Positions 1 to 9,853 of a DNA stretch of 64,000 nt are shown here, one piece after another (positions within the stretch are counted from its first letter, which is position 1; each line of letters opens with the position of its first letter). The translations under genes and the position numbers were made by a program. Source of the stretch: Calidifontibacter indicus (lineage in GTDB: Bacteria > Actinomycetota > Actinomycetes > Actinomycetales > Dermatophilaceae); contig NZ_QTUA01000001.1 of the NCBI RefSeq assembly GCF_003386865.1, forward strand, positions 2,666,001 to 2,730,000, given 5' to 3'. The notes below the pieces were generated by a model. That model made no database searches and was not told where the DNA came from. It saw only the letters and a program-made list of their open reading frames with translations.

Positions 1-553
1 GCCCGAACTGCGTGCGGGCCTGTGCCTGCATCCCGGCCCGGTCGAGGTCGGTGATCTCGCGGCGCAGCGGGAGCCCGATGACCTGCGCGTGCGGCAGCGG
101 CGTGCTGGAGAAGGTGGTCGCGACGTACGGCGTCATCCGCGCACCGAGCTTGTTGGCCAGGCCCGGCCGGGCGTTCTGTTCGTGGATCACGAACGGCGTG
201 CCGCGGCGGCGCGCCGCCAGGTAGGCGGGCGTGCTGACGTGTCCGCCGAAGCCGATGACGACCTGCGCGTCACGCTCGTCCAGCAGGTCCTTGGTGCGCG
301 CCACCGCTTCGCGGAACGCGCCGGGAAAACGCACGGCGGCGCCGTTCGGCCGGCGCGGAAAGGCCACCTTCGGGATGATCGTGAGCTCGTAACCACGTGC
401 CGGCACGAGGTCTTCCTCGAGTCCGCCCTCGCTGCCCAGCACCGCGATCTCGATCTTCGGCAAGCGTGCGCGCAGCGCGTCGGCGGTCGCGAGCAGGGGC
501 GACACATGGCCGGCGGTTCCACCGCCGGCCAGGACAACTCGTTCGATCCTCAT
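1..553 (-). CDS. murG: UDP-GlcNAc:lipid I GlcNAc transferase MurG (N-terminal part)
   Basis: MurG transfers GlcNAc from UDP-GlcNAc to lipid I at the inner membrane face, giving lipid II. The first 184 residues are visible; the C-terminal donor-binding half lies beyond the left edge. The start ATG (553) gives MRIERVVLAGGGTAGHV, the glycine-rich GGTAGH loop of the family; GFGGHVSTP and the IHEQNARPGLANK segment follow, both typical of the acceptor-side Rossmann domain. It is the last visible gene of the dcw operon, 4 bases after the ftsW stop, so translation is probably coupled. The order ftsW-murG is standard. The call is safe although the gene is truncated by the window. Confidence 0.96.
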   Translation of the reverse strand, partial: MRIERVVLAGGGTAGHVSPLLATADALRARLPKIEIAVLGSEGGLEEDLVPARGYELTIIPKVAFPRRPNGAAVRFPGAFREAVARTKDLLDERDAQVVIGFGGHVSTPAYLAARRRGTPFVIHEQNARPGLANKLGARMTPYVATTFSSTPLPHAQVIGLPLRREITDLDRAGMQAQARTQFG

Positions 554-557
554 GGGT

Positions 558-1796
558 TCATCTTCCGCGTCGGGAGGTCGGCAGGATCGCGCGGGTGCGA
601 CCGACCAACTTGGGTCGCTGCGCGAGGGCTGCCTTGCATTCGGGTTCGTTGCGTGCGAACGACATGAGCATGCCGAGGGCGATCAGTGTGGTGACCAGTT
701 GCGAACCGCCGGCGGAGACCAGCGGCAGCGGCACGCCGATGATCGGCAGCAGCCCCAGCACCGAGGCGATGTTGATCGTCGCCTGGATGAGGATCCAGGT
801 CATCACACCGGCGGTGGCGATGCGCACGAAGAAGTCCTTGCTGGTGGCGATCAGCCGGTAGCAGGCATAACCGATCGCGGCGTACAGGCAGAGCACGACG
901 AGGGTGCCCGGCAGGCCGAGCTCCTCACCGAGGATCGCGAAGATGAAGTCGTTGTGGGCCTCGGCCATCCAGCCCCACTTCTCCCGGCTGGCCCCGAGCC
1001 CGACGCCCCACCAGCCGCCGTCGGCCAGCGCGTACTCACCGTGCACCGGCTGCCAGCAGCCGTCCTGCAGCGCGCCCTGCGGGCAGCCGCCGAGCCAGGT
1101 GCTGATGCGACCCATCCGGTTGCCGGAGGTCCACACCAGCACGGTGACGGCGGCGGCGGCCAGCGCCAGCGAGATGCCGAAGATGCGCAACTTGACCCCG
1201 GCCACGAACAACATCGCGCCGACGATCATCGCGAGCACCAAGGTGGTGCCGAGGTCGTGACCGGCCATCACCAGCGCCATGAAGAACAGCGCGCACGGAA
1301 TGATCGGTATGAGCACGTGTTTGAACTCGGCCAGAAGCTTGCGCTTCATCGCCAGCACGCCGGCGGTGAGCAGCACCAGGGCGAGCTTGCCGAGCTCGGA
1401 GGGCTGCATGGTGAAGCCGCCGACCCTGATCCAGTTGGTGTTGCCGAGCACGCTGACACCGAGCGAGGTGAACACGAGTCCCTGCATCAACACCGCGACG
1501 ATGTATGCCGGCCAACCGGCGACCTTCCACACCCGCACCGGGATTCGTGCGGCGATCATGGCACCCACGGTGCCGATCGCGGCGAACATCGCCTGGCTCT
1601 TGAACACCGTGAACGACGAGCCGGACTGTTGGTAGGAGGTGACGCTGGACGCCGACAGCACCATCACCAGCCCGAGCATCGTCAGCCCGCAGGTGGCGCC
1701 GAGCAACAGGTAGTAGGGCGCGGTGGGTGACTCCATGCGGCGCAGCGTGGCGCGCACGTCGAACCGACCGGTGTGGACCGGTGCTTGGGTCGTCAT
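558..1796 (-). CDS. ftsW: Lipid II polymerase / cell division protein FtsW
   Basis: FtsW is the SEDS-family peptidoglycan glycosyltransferase of the divisome and works with the transpeptidase FtsI. The 412-residue protein has about ten hydrophobic segments starting near residue 28, a large extracytoplasmic loop around 240-290 and the SEDS signature toward the C-terminus (GVPLPLVSAGGSQLVTT), as well as the AEAHNDFIFAILGEELG segment that is diagnostic for FtsW/RodA. The ATG at 1796 lies 2 bases after the murD stop, and murG follows after 4 bases. RodA is the main alternative, but the position between murD and murG fixes it as FtsW. Confidence 0.97.
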   Translation of the reverse strand: MTTQAPVHTGRFDVRATLRRMESPTAPYYLLLGATCGLTMLGLVMVLSASSVTSYQQSGSSFTVFKSQAMFAAIGTVGAMIAARIPVRVWKVAGWPAYIVAVLMQGLVFTSLGVSVLGNTNWIRVGGFTMQPSELGKLALVLLTAGVLAMKRKLLAEFKHVLIPIIPCALFFMALVMAGHDLGTTLVLAMIVGAMLFVAGVKLRIFGISLALAAAAVTVLVWTSGNRMGRISTWLGGCPQGALQDGCWQPVHGEYALADGGWWGVGLGASREKWGWMAEAHNDFIFAILGEELGLPGTLVVLCLYAAIGYACYRLIATSKDFFVRIATAGVMTWILIQATINIASVLGLLPIIGVPLPLVSAGGSQLVTTLIALGMLMSFARNEPECKAALAQRPKLVGRTRAILPTSRRGR

Positions 1797-1798
1797 CG

Positions 1799-3304
1799 TC
1801 AGTCGGTCGACGCCAGGGCGCGGGCCGCAGCGGCGAAGGCATCACCGCGGGCTCCGTACGAGGCGTACATGTCGAGCGAGGCCGCTGCCGGCGAGAGCAG
1901 AACCACGTCGCCCGGGGCGGCCATCGCGGCTGCGCGGCGAACTGCGTGATCCATGACGCCAGTGTCCGTCTCGTCGAGCACGACGACCGGCACATCCGGC
2001 GCGTGTCGTGCAATTGCTTGTGCGATCTGTGCCCGATCGACCCCGATGAGCACCGCACCACGCAGCTTCGCGTGGTTCGCCGCGACCAGTTCGTCGACGT
2101 CGGCGCCCTTGAGCTGACCGCCGGCGATCCAGACGATCGAGTCGAAGGCCCCCATCGCGGCCTGCGCGGCCGGCGGGTTCGTCGCCTTGGAGTCGTCGAC
2201 GTAGCGGACGCCGTCGACCTCGATCACGGTCGCGGTGCGATGCGGCTGCGGGTGGTAGGCGCGCAGGCCGTCACGGACGGCGAGCGGACGCACCCCGAAG
2301 GCGCGAGCGAGCGCCGCGGCCGCGAGCGCGTCCTGGACGTAGTGGGGTGCCGGGGCGAACCCGTCCTGCCCGAGGTCCTTCAACTGGCAGAGCTCCGCAG
2401 CCTGGTGGGTGCGGTCGTCGACGAACGCCCGGTCGGCGAGCACGTCGTCGACCAGTCCGAGCATCGACGGGTGGGGCAGGCCGAGGGTGAAACCGACCGC
2501 GCGGCAGCCTTCGACGACATCGGCGTCCTCGAGCAACTGCTCGGTGGTGGGGTCGTCGACGTTGTAGATGCAGGCCACCTGGGTCTGCTCGTAGACCCGC
2601 CCCTTCTGCCGGCGGTACTCCTCGAACGACCCGTGCCAGTCGATGTGGTCGGGTGCGACGTTCAGCAGGCACGAGGCGTAGGGCGACAGGCTGCGCGACC
2701 AGTGCAACTGGAAGGTCGACAGTTCGACGGCGAGCACCTCGTAGGGCTCCGGGTGCAGCACGGCCTCCAGGATCGGCAGACCGACGTTGCCGGCGGCCGT
2801 CGCACGCAGGCCGGCCGAGCGCAGGATCTGCTCGAGCATGGTCACCGCGGTGGTCTTGCCGTTGGTGCCGGTGATCGTCAGCCACGGCGCCGCGCCGGTG
2901 CGCGGACGCATCCGCCAGGCCAACTCGACCTCGCCCCAGACCGGCACACCGGCGGCTGCGGCCGACAGCATGAACGGGTGATCGGGGCGAACCCCCGGCG
3001 AGGTGACGACGAGTTCGGTGCCGGCGGGCACCTGCTGCTGGTGCTCGGCGCCGAACAGCACACGGGCACCGAGGATGTCGAGGATCTTGGCGCGTTCCTG
3101 CACCGTCGGCGATGCGTCGGTCGACAGCACGGTGACCTTCGCGCCGCGCTCGAGCAGCGCGTCGGCGGCGGCATAACCCGACACCCCGAGGCCCATCACG
3201 ACGATGTCCAGGCCCGACCAGTCCGCGTCGCGATGGGTCAGGTCGCGGTCGCCGCCGCGCGGTTCGTAACTCGGGTCGATCGGCCGGGGGGTCTCGGCCG
3301 TCAT
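1799..3304 (-). CDS. murD: UDP-MurNAc-L-Ala--D-Glu ligase MurD
   Basis: MurD adds D-glutamate to UDP-MurNAc-L-Ala in the cytoplasm, using ATP. From the chosen start the protein is 501 residues: an N-terminal Rossmann domain ([18 protein letters not shown], about 38-55), the central ATP-binding loop TGTNGKTT (about 145-152), the [11 protein letters not shown] segment of the central domain and a C-terminal ligase domain with DDSKATNP. An upstream ATG would give 32 more residues inside mraY; I chose ATG 3304 because it forms an ATGA overlap with the mraY stop, as the neighbouring genes do. The roughly 30 residues before the Rossmann fold are rich in Pro/Arg/Asp and are probably disordered. Confidence 0.96.
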   Translation of the reverse strand: MTAETPRPIDPSYEPRGGDRDLTHRDADWSGLDIVVMGLGVSGYAAADALLERGAKVTVLSTDASPTVQERAKILDILGARVLFGAEHQQQVPAGTELVVTSPGVRPDHPFMLSAAAAGVPVWGEVELAWRMRPRTGAAPWLTITGTNGKTTAVTMLEQILRSAGLRATAAGNVGLPILEAVLHPEPYEVLAVELSTFQLHWSRSLSPYASCLLNVAPDHIDWHGSFEEYRRQKGRVYEQTQVACIYNVDDPTTEQLLEDADVVEGCRAVGFTLGLPHPSMLGLVDDVLADRAFVDDRTHQAAELCQLKDLGQDGFAPAPHYVQDALAAAALARAFGVRPLAVRDGLRAYHPQPHRTATVIEVDGVRYVDDSKATNPPAAQAAMGAFDSIVWIAGGQLKGADVDELVAANHAKLRGAVLIGVDRAQIAQAIARHAPDVPVVVLDETDTGVMDHAVRRAAAMAAPGDVVLLSPAAASLDMYASYGARGDAFAAAARALASTD

Positions 3305-4377
3305 CCGGTCACCCATTCGGCGTAGAAGAGTCCGAGGCCGAGAGCGACGCATAGCCCGGCGATGATCCAGAAGCGGATCACGACCGTCACCTCGTTCCAC
3401 CCGACCATCTCGAAGTGGTGATGGATCGGCGCCATCCGGAACACCCGTTTGCCGCGCGATTTGAAGGATCCGACCTGGATGATCACCGACAGGGTCTCGA
3501 GCACGAACAGGCCGGCGAGGATGACGACCAGCAACTCGGTGCGGGTCATGATGGCCAGCCCGGCCAGCGCGCCGCCGAGGGCCAGCGAGCCGGTGTCACC
3601 CATGAAGATCTTGGCGGGGGTGGCGTTCCACCACAGGAAGCCGAAGCAGGCGCCCATCACACAGGCAGCGACCAGCGCGAGGTCGTGCGGGTCGCGCACG
3701 TCGTAGCACTTGTTGCTGCCGATCGTTTCGCAGTTCTGGTTGAACTGCCAGATCGAGATGAGCACGTAGGCGGCGAACACCATCACCGAGGCGCCGGTGA
3801 GCAGGCCGTCGAGGCCGTCGGTGAGGTTGGTGCCGTTGGAGGTGCCGGCGATGATCAGGTTGGCCCACAGCACGAACAGCACCATGCCGAGCGCGGTGCC
3901 GGCGAAGGCGAGGTCGAACCACGTGTCGCGCACGAACGAGACGCGGTAACTCGCCGGGGTGCGACCGCCCTGGTCGGGGAAGTTGACCGCGAGCAACGCG
4001 AACGACACACCGACGAAGGTCTGCGCGACGAGCTTCTGCCAGGCCCGCAGACCCAACGAACGCTGGTTGCTGATCTTGATCCAGTCGTCGGCGAAGCCCA
4101 CCGCGCCGAGACCGACGATGAGGTACATCACCAGCAGGCCCGACACCGACGGCGCCGTCCACAGCACCAGGTGGGCCAGGAAGTAGCCGAGCACGCATCC
4201 GATGATGATGACGGCGCCACCCATCGTGGGCGTGCCACGCTTGGTGTGGTGGGTCGTGGGTCCGTCGTCGCGGATGAACTGGCCGTAGCCACGCCGCACC
4301 AGGAACTTGATGAACGCAGGGGTGCCGGCGAGTCCGGTGACGAGTGCGATCAACGCACCGATCAGAATGGCCTTCAC
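3301..4377 (-). CDS. mraY: Phospho-MurNAc-pentapeptide transferase MraY
   Basis: MraY moves phospho-MurNAc-pentapeptide onto undecaprenyl phosphate to make lipid I. It is a 358-residue integral membrane protein with about ten hydrophobic helices. Family motifs are clear: the cytoplasmic Asp cluster in [11 protein letters not shown], the [15 protein letters not shown] segment, and the HHHFE histidine loop ([11 protein letters not shown]). Start is GTG at 4377, which overlaps the murF stop as GTGA; the stop overlaps murD as ATGA. The upstream murF and downstream murD fit the universal dcw order. Confidence 0.97.
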   Translation of the reverse strand: MKAILIGALIALVTGLAGTPAFIKFLVRRGYGQFIRDDGPTTHHTKRGTPTMGGAVIIIGCVLGYFLAHLVLWTAPSVSGLLVMYLIVGLGAVGFADDWIKISNQRSLGLRAWQKLVAQTFVGVSFALLAVNFPDQGGRTPASYRVSFVRDTWFDLAFAGTALGMVLFVLWANLIIAGTSNGTNLTDGLDGLLTGASVMVFAAYVLISIWQFNQNCETIGSNKCYDVRDPHDLALVAACVMGACFGFLWWNATPAKIFMGDTGSLALGGALAGLAIMTRTELLVVILAGLFVLETLSVIIQVGSFKSRGKRVFRMAPIHHHFEMVGWNEVTVVIRFWIIAGLCVALGLGLFYAEWVTG

Positions 4378-5765
4378 TGCCCGGCAACCTTTCCGTCCGC
4401 TTCGACGAGCCGGTCGCCAAGGTAGCGCAGGCCAGAGTCACGACTTGATTTGAGCAAGGCTATATCGCCGGTGCGCAACATCGAGCGCAACAGGTCGTAG
4501 GCCGTGTCGGTGTCGGCGGCATGCTGCCACTCGACCCCGTCCGCAGCCGCCGCGCGACCGATCGCGTCGGCTCCCGCGCCGACGGTGACGAGCAGGTCGA
4601 CGCCGCTGGTCGCGACGGTTCGACCCACCGCTTCGTGTTCGGCGACGGACGACTTCCCCAGCTCGAGCATCTGCCCGAGCACCGCGACCTTGCGCTCGGC
4701 CCGCATCGTCTGCAGGGCGCGCAACGCGGCGCCCATCGAGTCGGGGTTGGCGTTGTAGGCGTCGTTGACGATCGTGACTCCGTCGGACAGTTCGTGGATC
4801 TCCATCCGCCAGCGGCTGACCGCTCCGGCCCGCTCCAAGACGGACACGATGTGGTCGGCGTCGACACCCAGGTGACGGGCAGCGGCGTAGACCGACAGGG
4901 CGTTGCCTACGTGGTGGGAGCCGAACAGTCCCAGTCGGATACGGCGCGGCGGCCCGTCACCGACGAGGGTGAAGGTGGCGCGCGACCGGTCGTCGAGTTC
5001 GATGTCGGTGGCGCGCAGGTCGGCCGACTCGCCGGTGCCGACGCGTTGCACCGTGCAGCGCGCCCGGCCGGCCATCGCGGCGACGCGTGGGTCGTCGGCG
5101 TTGAGGATCGCCAGGCCGTCGTCGGGTAGAGCCTCGACGAGTTCGCCCTTGGTCTGCGCGATCGCCTCGACCGAGCCGAACTCGCCGACGTGCGCCCGCC
5201 CGACGTTGAGCACGATGCCGACCTGCGGCGGGGCGATCCCGGCGAGGTAGGCGATGTGGCCCACGCCGTCGGCGCCCATCTCGGCCACCAGGTAGCGGGT
5301 GTCGGAGGTGACCCGGCACACGGTCAGCGGCACGCCCATCTCGGAGTTGAGCGAGCCCTCGGGCACCACGGTCTCGGCGAGCGGGAGCAGCACCTGCCCG
5401 AGCAGATCCTTGGTCGACGTCTTGCCCGAGCTACCGGTGATGCCGACGATCGTGAGTTCGGGCGCCCGGTCGACGACGGCGCGTGCGAGCCGTCCGAACG
5501 AGGTCTGCACGTCGTCGACGACGACGGTCGGCATGCCGTCGATCGCCCGGCTGCCGAGGGTCGCCACGGCACCGGCCGCCGCGGCGTTCGGTGCGAAGTC
5601 GTGGCCGTCCGCGAACTCGCCGATCCGGGCCACGTACAGGCTCCGCCGGTCGGCCTGACGCGAGTCGGACACCACCGGTCCGTCGACCAGTACGGCGCCG
5701 GCGTCGGCAGGTTCGAGTCGGCCACCGACCGCGTCCGCGATCTCGGCCAATGTCATCGGGATCAT
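4374..5765 (-). CDS. murF: UDP-MurNAc-tripeptide--D-Ala-D-Ala ligase MurF
   Basis: MurF attaches D-Ala-D-Ala to UDP-MurNAc-tripeptide with ATP hydrolysis. The 463-residue protein has an N-terminal domain of about 100 residues, the Mur ligase P-loop [12 protein letters not shown] (about 108-119), the [12 protein letters not shown] and [13 protein letters not shown] segments, and the C-terminal [11 protein letters not shown] motif specific to MurF. This separates it from MurE, which uses GTNGKT and a different C-terminal signature. ATG 5765 overlaps the ftsI stop as ATGA; a second Met lies three codons on. MurE, the enzyme supplying its substrate, is not encoded between ftsI and murF as in most bacteria (see findings). 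Confidence 0.95.
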   Translation of the reverse strand: MIPMTLAEIADAVGGRLEPADAGAVLVDGPVVSDSRQADRRSLYVARIGEFADGHDFAPNAAAAGAVATLGSRAIDGMPTVVVDDVQTSFGRLARAVVDRAPELTIVGITGSSGKTSTKDLLGQVLLPLAETVVPEGSLNSEMGVPLTVCRVTSDTRYLVAEMGADGVGHIAYLAGIAPPQVGIVLNVGRAHVGEFGSVEAIAQTKGELVEALPDDGLAILNADDPRVAAMAGRARCTVQRVGTGESADLRATDIELDDRSRATFTLVGDGPPRRIRLGLFGSHHVGNALSVYAAARHLGVDADHIVSVLERAGAVSRWRMEIHELSDGVTIVNDAYNANPDSMGAALRALQTMRAERKVAVLGQMLELGKSSVAEHEAVGRTVATSGVDLLVTVGAGADAIGRAAAADGVEWQHAADTDTAYDLLRSMLRTGDIALLKSSRDSGLRYLGDRLVEADGKVAGQ

Positions 5766-7909
5766 TGCTTGCGGTCCTTGCTGGGGTCGTACTTCAGGTC
5801 GTACAGGCTCGGCTTGACGGTGCTCGGCGGGACGTGGCCGTTACGCAGCGCCGCGGCCATGAGCTGCGAGAACACCGGCGCGGCGACCTCACCGCCGTAG
5901 ATGCTCACCGCGGTCGGACGCTGCAACGCGACCGAGACGATGTACTGCGGGTTCTCGGCCGGGGCGAAGCCGATGAACGAGGCGGTCCACCCGTTGTACC
6001 GTCCGAGCGATTCGTCGTAACGGGCGGCGGTACCGGTCTTGCCGGCCACGTTGTAGCCCTCGACGACGGCCTTGGGAGCCGTTCCGTTCTTGGTCGGCAC
6101 GGCCTGCATCATCCGGGTCATCTGGGTGGCCACCGAGGCGGGCACCACCTGCACCGCGACACGGTCGTCGGCCGGTGCGGTGAAACCACCCGACCCGTCG
6201 CCGATGCCCTTGACCAGCTTGATCGGCTCACGCACGCCGCCGTTCGCGATCGTCTGGAAGACCGAGATCTGCTGCATCGTGTTGCTCGACAGACCCTGGC
6301 CGAACATCACCGTGTAACGCCGCGAACCCGTCATCTGCGCAGCGGTCGGGATGCTTCCGACGTTCTCACCCGGGAAGTTGGTGCCGGTCGGCTGGCCCTG
6401 ACCGAAGCGGGTCATGTAGTTGCGCAGCGTCGCGGCCGACATCTTCTCCCCCACCTGGATGGTGCCGGTGTTCGAGGAGTCGGCGAGGATGCCTGCCGTC
6501 GTCATCGTCTCCGTCGGGTGGTGGTGGGAGTCGGTGAAGGTCTGGTCCGCACGCGGCAGGCCGTAGGGCACGGTGAATGTCGTCGTCGGGGTGACCTTGC
6601 CCTCGGCGAGGGCCGCAGCCATCGTCACGACCTTGTTCGTCGAGCCCGGCTCGTAGCTGTCGGCGAACGGACGCGAAAGCATCGACCCCTGCGCGGTCGC
6701 GATCTGGTTGTTGTCGAAGCTGGGGTAACTCGCGGCCGCGATGATGTTGCCCTTGCGGTCCATCACCACCGCTTCGCCGGACAGCGCCTTCGTCTTCTTC
6801 ACCTGCGCGGCGATGAGGTTCTGCGCGGTCCACTGCAGGTCGTTGTTGATCGTCAGTTGCACCGGACGCCCGTCGGCCGCCGGGGTGTCCTTGTTGTTGC
6901 CCGTGGCGATCGTGGTGCCGTCGGCCGCTCGCTCGTAGACGTGCGTGCCGGGCGTGCCGTTCAACTGCTTCTGCGCGACCACCTCGACACCACCACCGGG
7001 CTTGCCGTCGGCGCTCACCCAGCCGAGCAGCGGTGCGAGCGCGGTGCCCTGCGGGTACTCCCGCTTCACCGTGCGCTCACTGAAGATCCCCGGGATGCCC
7101 AGGTCGCTGATCTGCACCCACTGCTGGGGCGAGATGTCCTTGGCCAGGTAGACGAACCGGCGACTCTTGGCGGCGGCGTCCTGCAGCGTCTTCAACAGGG
7201 TCGCCGGATCGTCGCCGACGATCGGTGCGATGGCGTCCGCGGCACCCTTGAGGCCCAGCTTCACCTTCTTGCGGGTGCCGTCGGGTTGCTTGTCGTAGCG
7301 CGCGTACGTCGAGGCCGCCAGCGGGTCGGCGGTCACATTGCGCCGCTCGACCGACCGCGCCAAGGTCACCCCGGACGCGTCGACGATGTCGCCCCGCTTG
7401 GCCGGGATGGTCGCGCGCGCCACCCGCTCGCTGAGTGCCTTCTGCGACACCGACGCGGCGTCGAGGCCCTGCACCCGCAGCAACTGGGCGACGAAGACGG
7501 TGAGCACCATCCCGAACGCGATGAGCAGGGCGCGGGCCCGCCGGCGCGGGTGACCCACGCCGAGTTGCACCGGAAGGCGCGGCTTGGAACCGCCGCCACG
7601 ACCACGTCCCGACCCGCCGCCACCGACGGCCTTGCGGGACTTCGCGGCGTTGCGCGCGCGCACCGAGTCGAGGTCGATCGTGGCCGAACTACGCTCCCGC
7701 ACCGGCGACCGCGGGGGTGTACGACGCCCCGCGGTCGGTCGTGATGTCGAGGCCGCAGCGGGCTTCTTCGCCCCCGTGGCCGCCGCGGTGGAAGACCGAC
7801 GAGCCCCGCCCGGCGCCTTGCCTCCGGCTCGCGCGGCTCCTCGGGGAGCCCGTGCAGCGGGGGTGGGCGTCGTCGTGGGGCGCGAACCCGGTCGACGGGA
7901 CTGCGTCAC
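5762..7909 (-). CDS. ftsI: Septal peptidoglycan transpeptidase FtsI (PBP3 class B)
   Basis: FtsI is the divisome D,D-transpeptidase and works with FtsW. From GTG 7909 it has 715 residues: a Ser/Thr/Pro/Arg-rich cytoplasmic tail of about 120 residues, one membrane anchor (about 126-145), a PBP dimer domain with the RGDIVDASG motif, and a transpeptidase domain with S423-T-N-K (SxxK), S478-S-N (SxN) and K624-TGT. A GTG/ATG 24 bases upstream is possible but sits inside ftsL; GTG 7909 has GAGG 7 bases before it and follows the ftsL stop. The gene runs directly into murF, leaving no room for murE. The unusually long basic N-terminal tail is shared with other actinobacterial FtsI proteins. Confidence 0.95.
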   Translation of the reverse strand: MTQSRRPGSRPTTTPTPAARAPRGAARAGGKAPGGARRSSTAAATGAKKPAAASTSRPTAGRRTPPRSPVRERSSATIDLDSVRARNAAKSRKAVGGGGSGRGRGGGSKPRLPVQLGVGHPRRRARALLIAFGMVLTVFVAQLLRVQGLDAASVSQKALSERVARATIPAKRGDIVDASGVTLARSVERRNVTADPLAASTYARYDKQPDGTRKKVKLGLKGAADAIAPIVGDDPATLLKTLQDAAAKSRRFVYLAKDISPQQWVQISDLGIPGIFSERTVKREYPQGTALAPLLGWVSADGKPGGGVEVVAQKQLNGTPGTHVYERAADGTTIATGNNKDTPAADGRPVQLTINNDLQWTAQNLIAAQVKKTKALSGEAVVMDRKGNIIAAASYPSFDNNQIATAQGSMLSRPFADSYEPGSTNKVVTMAAALAEGKVTPTTTFTVPYGLPRADQTFTDSHHHPTETMTTAGILADSSNTGTIQVGEKMSAATLRNYMTRFGQGQPTGTNFPGENVGSIPTAAQMTGSRRYTVMFGQGLSSNTMQQISVFQTIANGGVREPIKLVKGIGDGSGGFTAPADDRVAVQVVPASVATQMTRMMQAVPTKNGTAPKAVVEGYNVAGKTGTAARYDESLGRYNGWTASFIGFAPAENPQYIVSVALQRPTAVSIYGGEVAAPVFSQLMAAALRNGHVPPSTVKPSLYDLKYDPSKDRKQ

Positions 7910-7913
7910 AAAG

Positions 7914-8654
7914 TCACCTCGCGGACGTCGCACTGGGCGACGTCGTGTTCTTCTGCTTCTGGCTGTCGGTCTTGGTCTCGGTCTTGGTGTTCGTCCCGGT
8001 GTTCGTCTTCGCGTTCGTCGTGCTGCCGGCCTTGCTGCTCGCCGGGGCGGTGGCCTTGGCCGATGCGGTGGTGCTGGGCTTGCTGCTGGGCGTAGTGCTC
8101 GACTTGGCGTCCTTCTTCGGGTCCTGCGACGTCGCCTTCGCCTTCGGCTTCTCCACGAGTCGGGCGAGGTCGGCCGTGGTCACGGCGAGGTTCGCCACCG
8201 GCGTGGCCGGAGTCTTGGGCAACGTGCTCACGGTAAACGGGTCGGTCGAGCCGGTGCCCTTCGCCACGCCGACGAGGCGGTGATCGGACGCCCGCACGTA
8301 CCGGATGTCGGTGGCCGGCACCATGCCGTACTCCTGGGCCTTGAGCGCCAGTTGCTGCGGCGCCCGGGCGAAGGTCAGCCGGCTGTCGAGGTCCTGCTGG
8401 GTCGCCGACAGCCGCGACGACGCGTTCTGCAGGTCACTGATCGTGTACTGCTGCTGTGCACGGGCGGTGTTGAGCAACAGCACGGTGATGAGGCCACCGA
8501 TCAGGAGCGCCGCGCACAGCACCACGAAACCGACACCGGAGCTGGCCGCCTCGGTGGGTTGGACGAGCTTGAGGCGCGCCCGGGTGGCGGTCGGGTTCGT
8601 GCCGCGGGGTGCGCGGCGGACCGGTGCGGGACGGGCGGCGGTGGCCTGGCTCAT
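7914..8654 (-). CDS. ftsL: FtsL-like division protein with long Lys/Thr/Ser C-terminal tail
   Basis: Position between rsmH and ftsI, one membrane helix (about 40-62) and a following Gln-rich coiled-coil-like stretch (about 66-105, TISDLQNASSRLSATQQDLD) identify an FtsL-type divisome scaffold, which normally binds FtsB/DivIC and helps activate FtsW-FtsI. The length, 246 residues, is roughly twice the core family. The extra part (about 165-246) is almost only Lys, Thr, Ser, Ala, Asn and Gln with short KT/NT repeats; with the usual FtsL topology it would lie outside the membrane, within the wall. ATG 8654 overlaps the rsmH stop as ATGA. FtsL sequences diverge strongly, so the name rests mainly on context and topology. 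Confidence 0.85.
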   Translation of the reverse strand: MSQATAARPAPVRRAPRGTNPTATRARLKLVQPTEAASSGVGFVVLCAALLIGGLITVLLLNTARAQQQYTISDLQNASSRLSATQQDLDSRLTFARAPQQLALKAQEYGMVPATDIRYVRASDHRLVGVAKGTGSTDPFTVSTLPKTPATPVANLAVTTADLARLVEKPKAKATSQDPKKDAKSSTTPSSKPSTTASAKATAPASSKAGSTTNAKTNTGTNTKTETKTDSQKQKNTTSPSATSAR

Positions 8655-9664
8655 CGGCGGTTCCCCTTCTGGGTTGTTTCGGCGGCTCGGTGGGGGGTCG
8701 GACGGAGGCGGCGGGCGACGCGCAATTTCGCGGACGCCGCGCGTGGGTTGGTGCGCACCTCGTCCTCGCCGGGGGATTCGGCGCCCCGGGTGAGGAGTTC
8801 GAGGTAGGGCTTGTGTTCGGGCAGTTCGACCGGCAGTCCGGCGGGCGCGGTGGAGCGGGCCCCAGCGGTGAGCACCCGCTTGGTGATTCGGTCCTCGAGC
8901 GAGTGATAGGACAACACCGCGATGCGGCCGTCGACGGCGAGCGCGTCGACCGTGGCCGGGAGCGCCTGCTGCCAGCTGTCGAGTTCTGCGTTGACCTCGA
9001 TGCGCAGCGCCTGGAAGGTGCGCTTACCCGGGTGTCCGCCGGTGCGCTGCGACGCGGCCGGGATGGTGGCTCGCAGCAACTCCATCAATTGCTCGGAGGT
9101 GCGGATCGGGTCGGTGTCACGGCGTCGGACGATCGCCTTGGCGATCTTGCCGGCGAACCGCTCCTCGCCGTAGTCCCGCAGGATGCGGCGCAGGTCGGCC
9201 TCGTCGTAGTCGGCGAGCACGTCGGCCGCGGTGAGGCCCTGGGTCTGGTCCATCCGCATGTCGAGGGCCGCCTCGCGGCTGTAGGAGAACCCGCGCTCGG
9301 TCTCGTCCAACTGCAGCGAGCTCACGCCGAGGTCGAACAGTGCGGCGTCGATGCTCGCCACTCCCCGATCGGCCAACTCGGCGACCGCGTCGTCGTAACG
9401 CGCGTGCACCGGCACGAACCGGTCGCCGAACGCGGCCAGGCGACGGCCGGCGAGTTCGAGCGCCTCGGTGTCGCGGTCGACGCCGTACGCCACCGCGTCG
9501 GGGCAGGCCCGCAGGATCGCCTCGGTGTGGCCGCCCATGCCGAGCGTGCCGTCGAGGTAGACCCGGGGCTGCCCAGCGCCGTCCAGAGCCGGAGCCAGCA
9601 ACTCGACGATGCGGTCGCGCATGACCGGGACATGGCGGTCGGCCACGGCCTGGTCGTCGTTCAT
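8651..9664 (-). CDS. rsmH: 16S rRNA (cytosine1402-N4)-methyltransferase RsmH
   Basis: RsmH (MraW) methylates N4 of C1402 in 16S rRNA using SAM. The 337-residue protein starts with HVPVM and the SAM-binding glycine motif DGTLGMGGHTEAIL (about 39-52), then has FDLGVSSLQLDE, GFSYSREAALDMRMDQ and the C-terminal LSYHSLEDRITKR, all hallmark RsmH segments. ATG 9664 is preceded by GAGAGG about 9 bases upstream. It is the second gene of the dcw operon. The 189 bases separating it from mraZ contain an imperfect hairpin (CCCAGC/GCTGGG near 9780) but no gene. Confidence 0.97.
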   Translation of the reverse strand: MNDDQAVADRHVPVMRDRIVELLAPALDGAGQPRVYLDGTLGMGGHTEAILRACPDAVAYGVDRDTEALELAGRRLAAFGDRFVPVHARYDDAVAELADRGVASIDAALFDLGVSSLQLDETERGFSYSREAALDMRMDQTQGLTAADVLADYDEADLRRILRDYGEERFAGKIAKAIVRRRDTDPIRTSEQLMELLRATIPAASQRTGGHPGKRTFQALRIEVNAELDSWQQALPATVDALAVDGRIAVLSYHSLEDRITKRVLTAGARSTAPAGLPVELPEHKPYLELLTRGAESPGEDEVRTNPRAASAKLRVARRLRPTPHRAAETTQKGNRR

Positions 9665-9853
9665 GCGGGTCGCCTCTCGGGGGTCGGGTGGTGCCGGTTG
9701 TCTGGGTGGCTGTCGGTGGTCGGGGGTAGCTGTTGGTCTGGTGATTCCTGAGGTGTCGCCTCTTCTGAGCTCCGGTCCCCAGCCGCTGGGTCGGGGTCGA
9801 CACCGGGGAAGTGATGTCGACGCCGTCCGCGGGTAGCGGATGGAGGCCGCAGG

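Noticed and set aside
5762-7933. FtsI start at 7933
   Set aside because: It would overlap the ftsL stop and lacks a ribosome binding site; GTG 7909 has GAGG at correct spacing.
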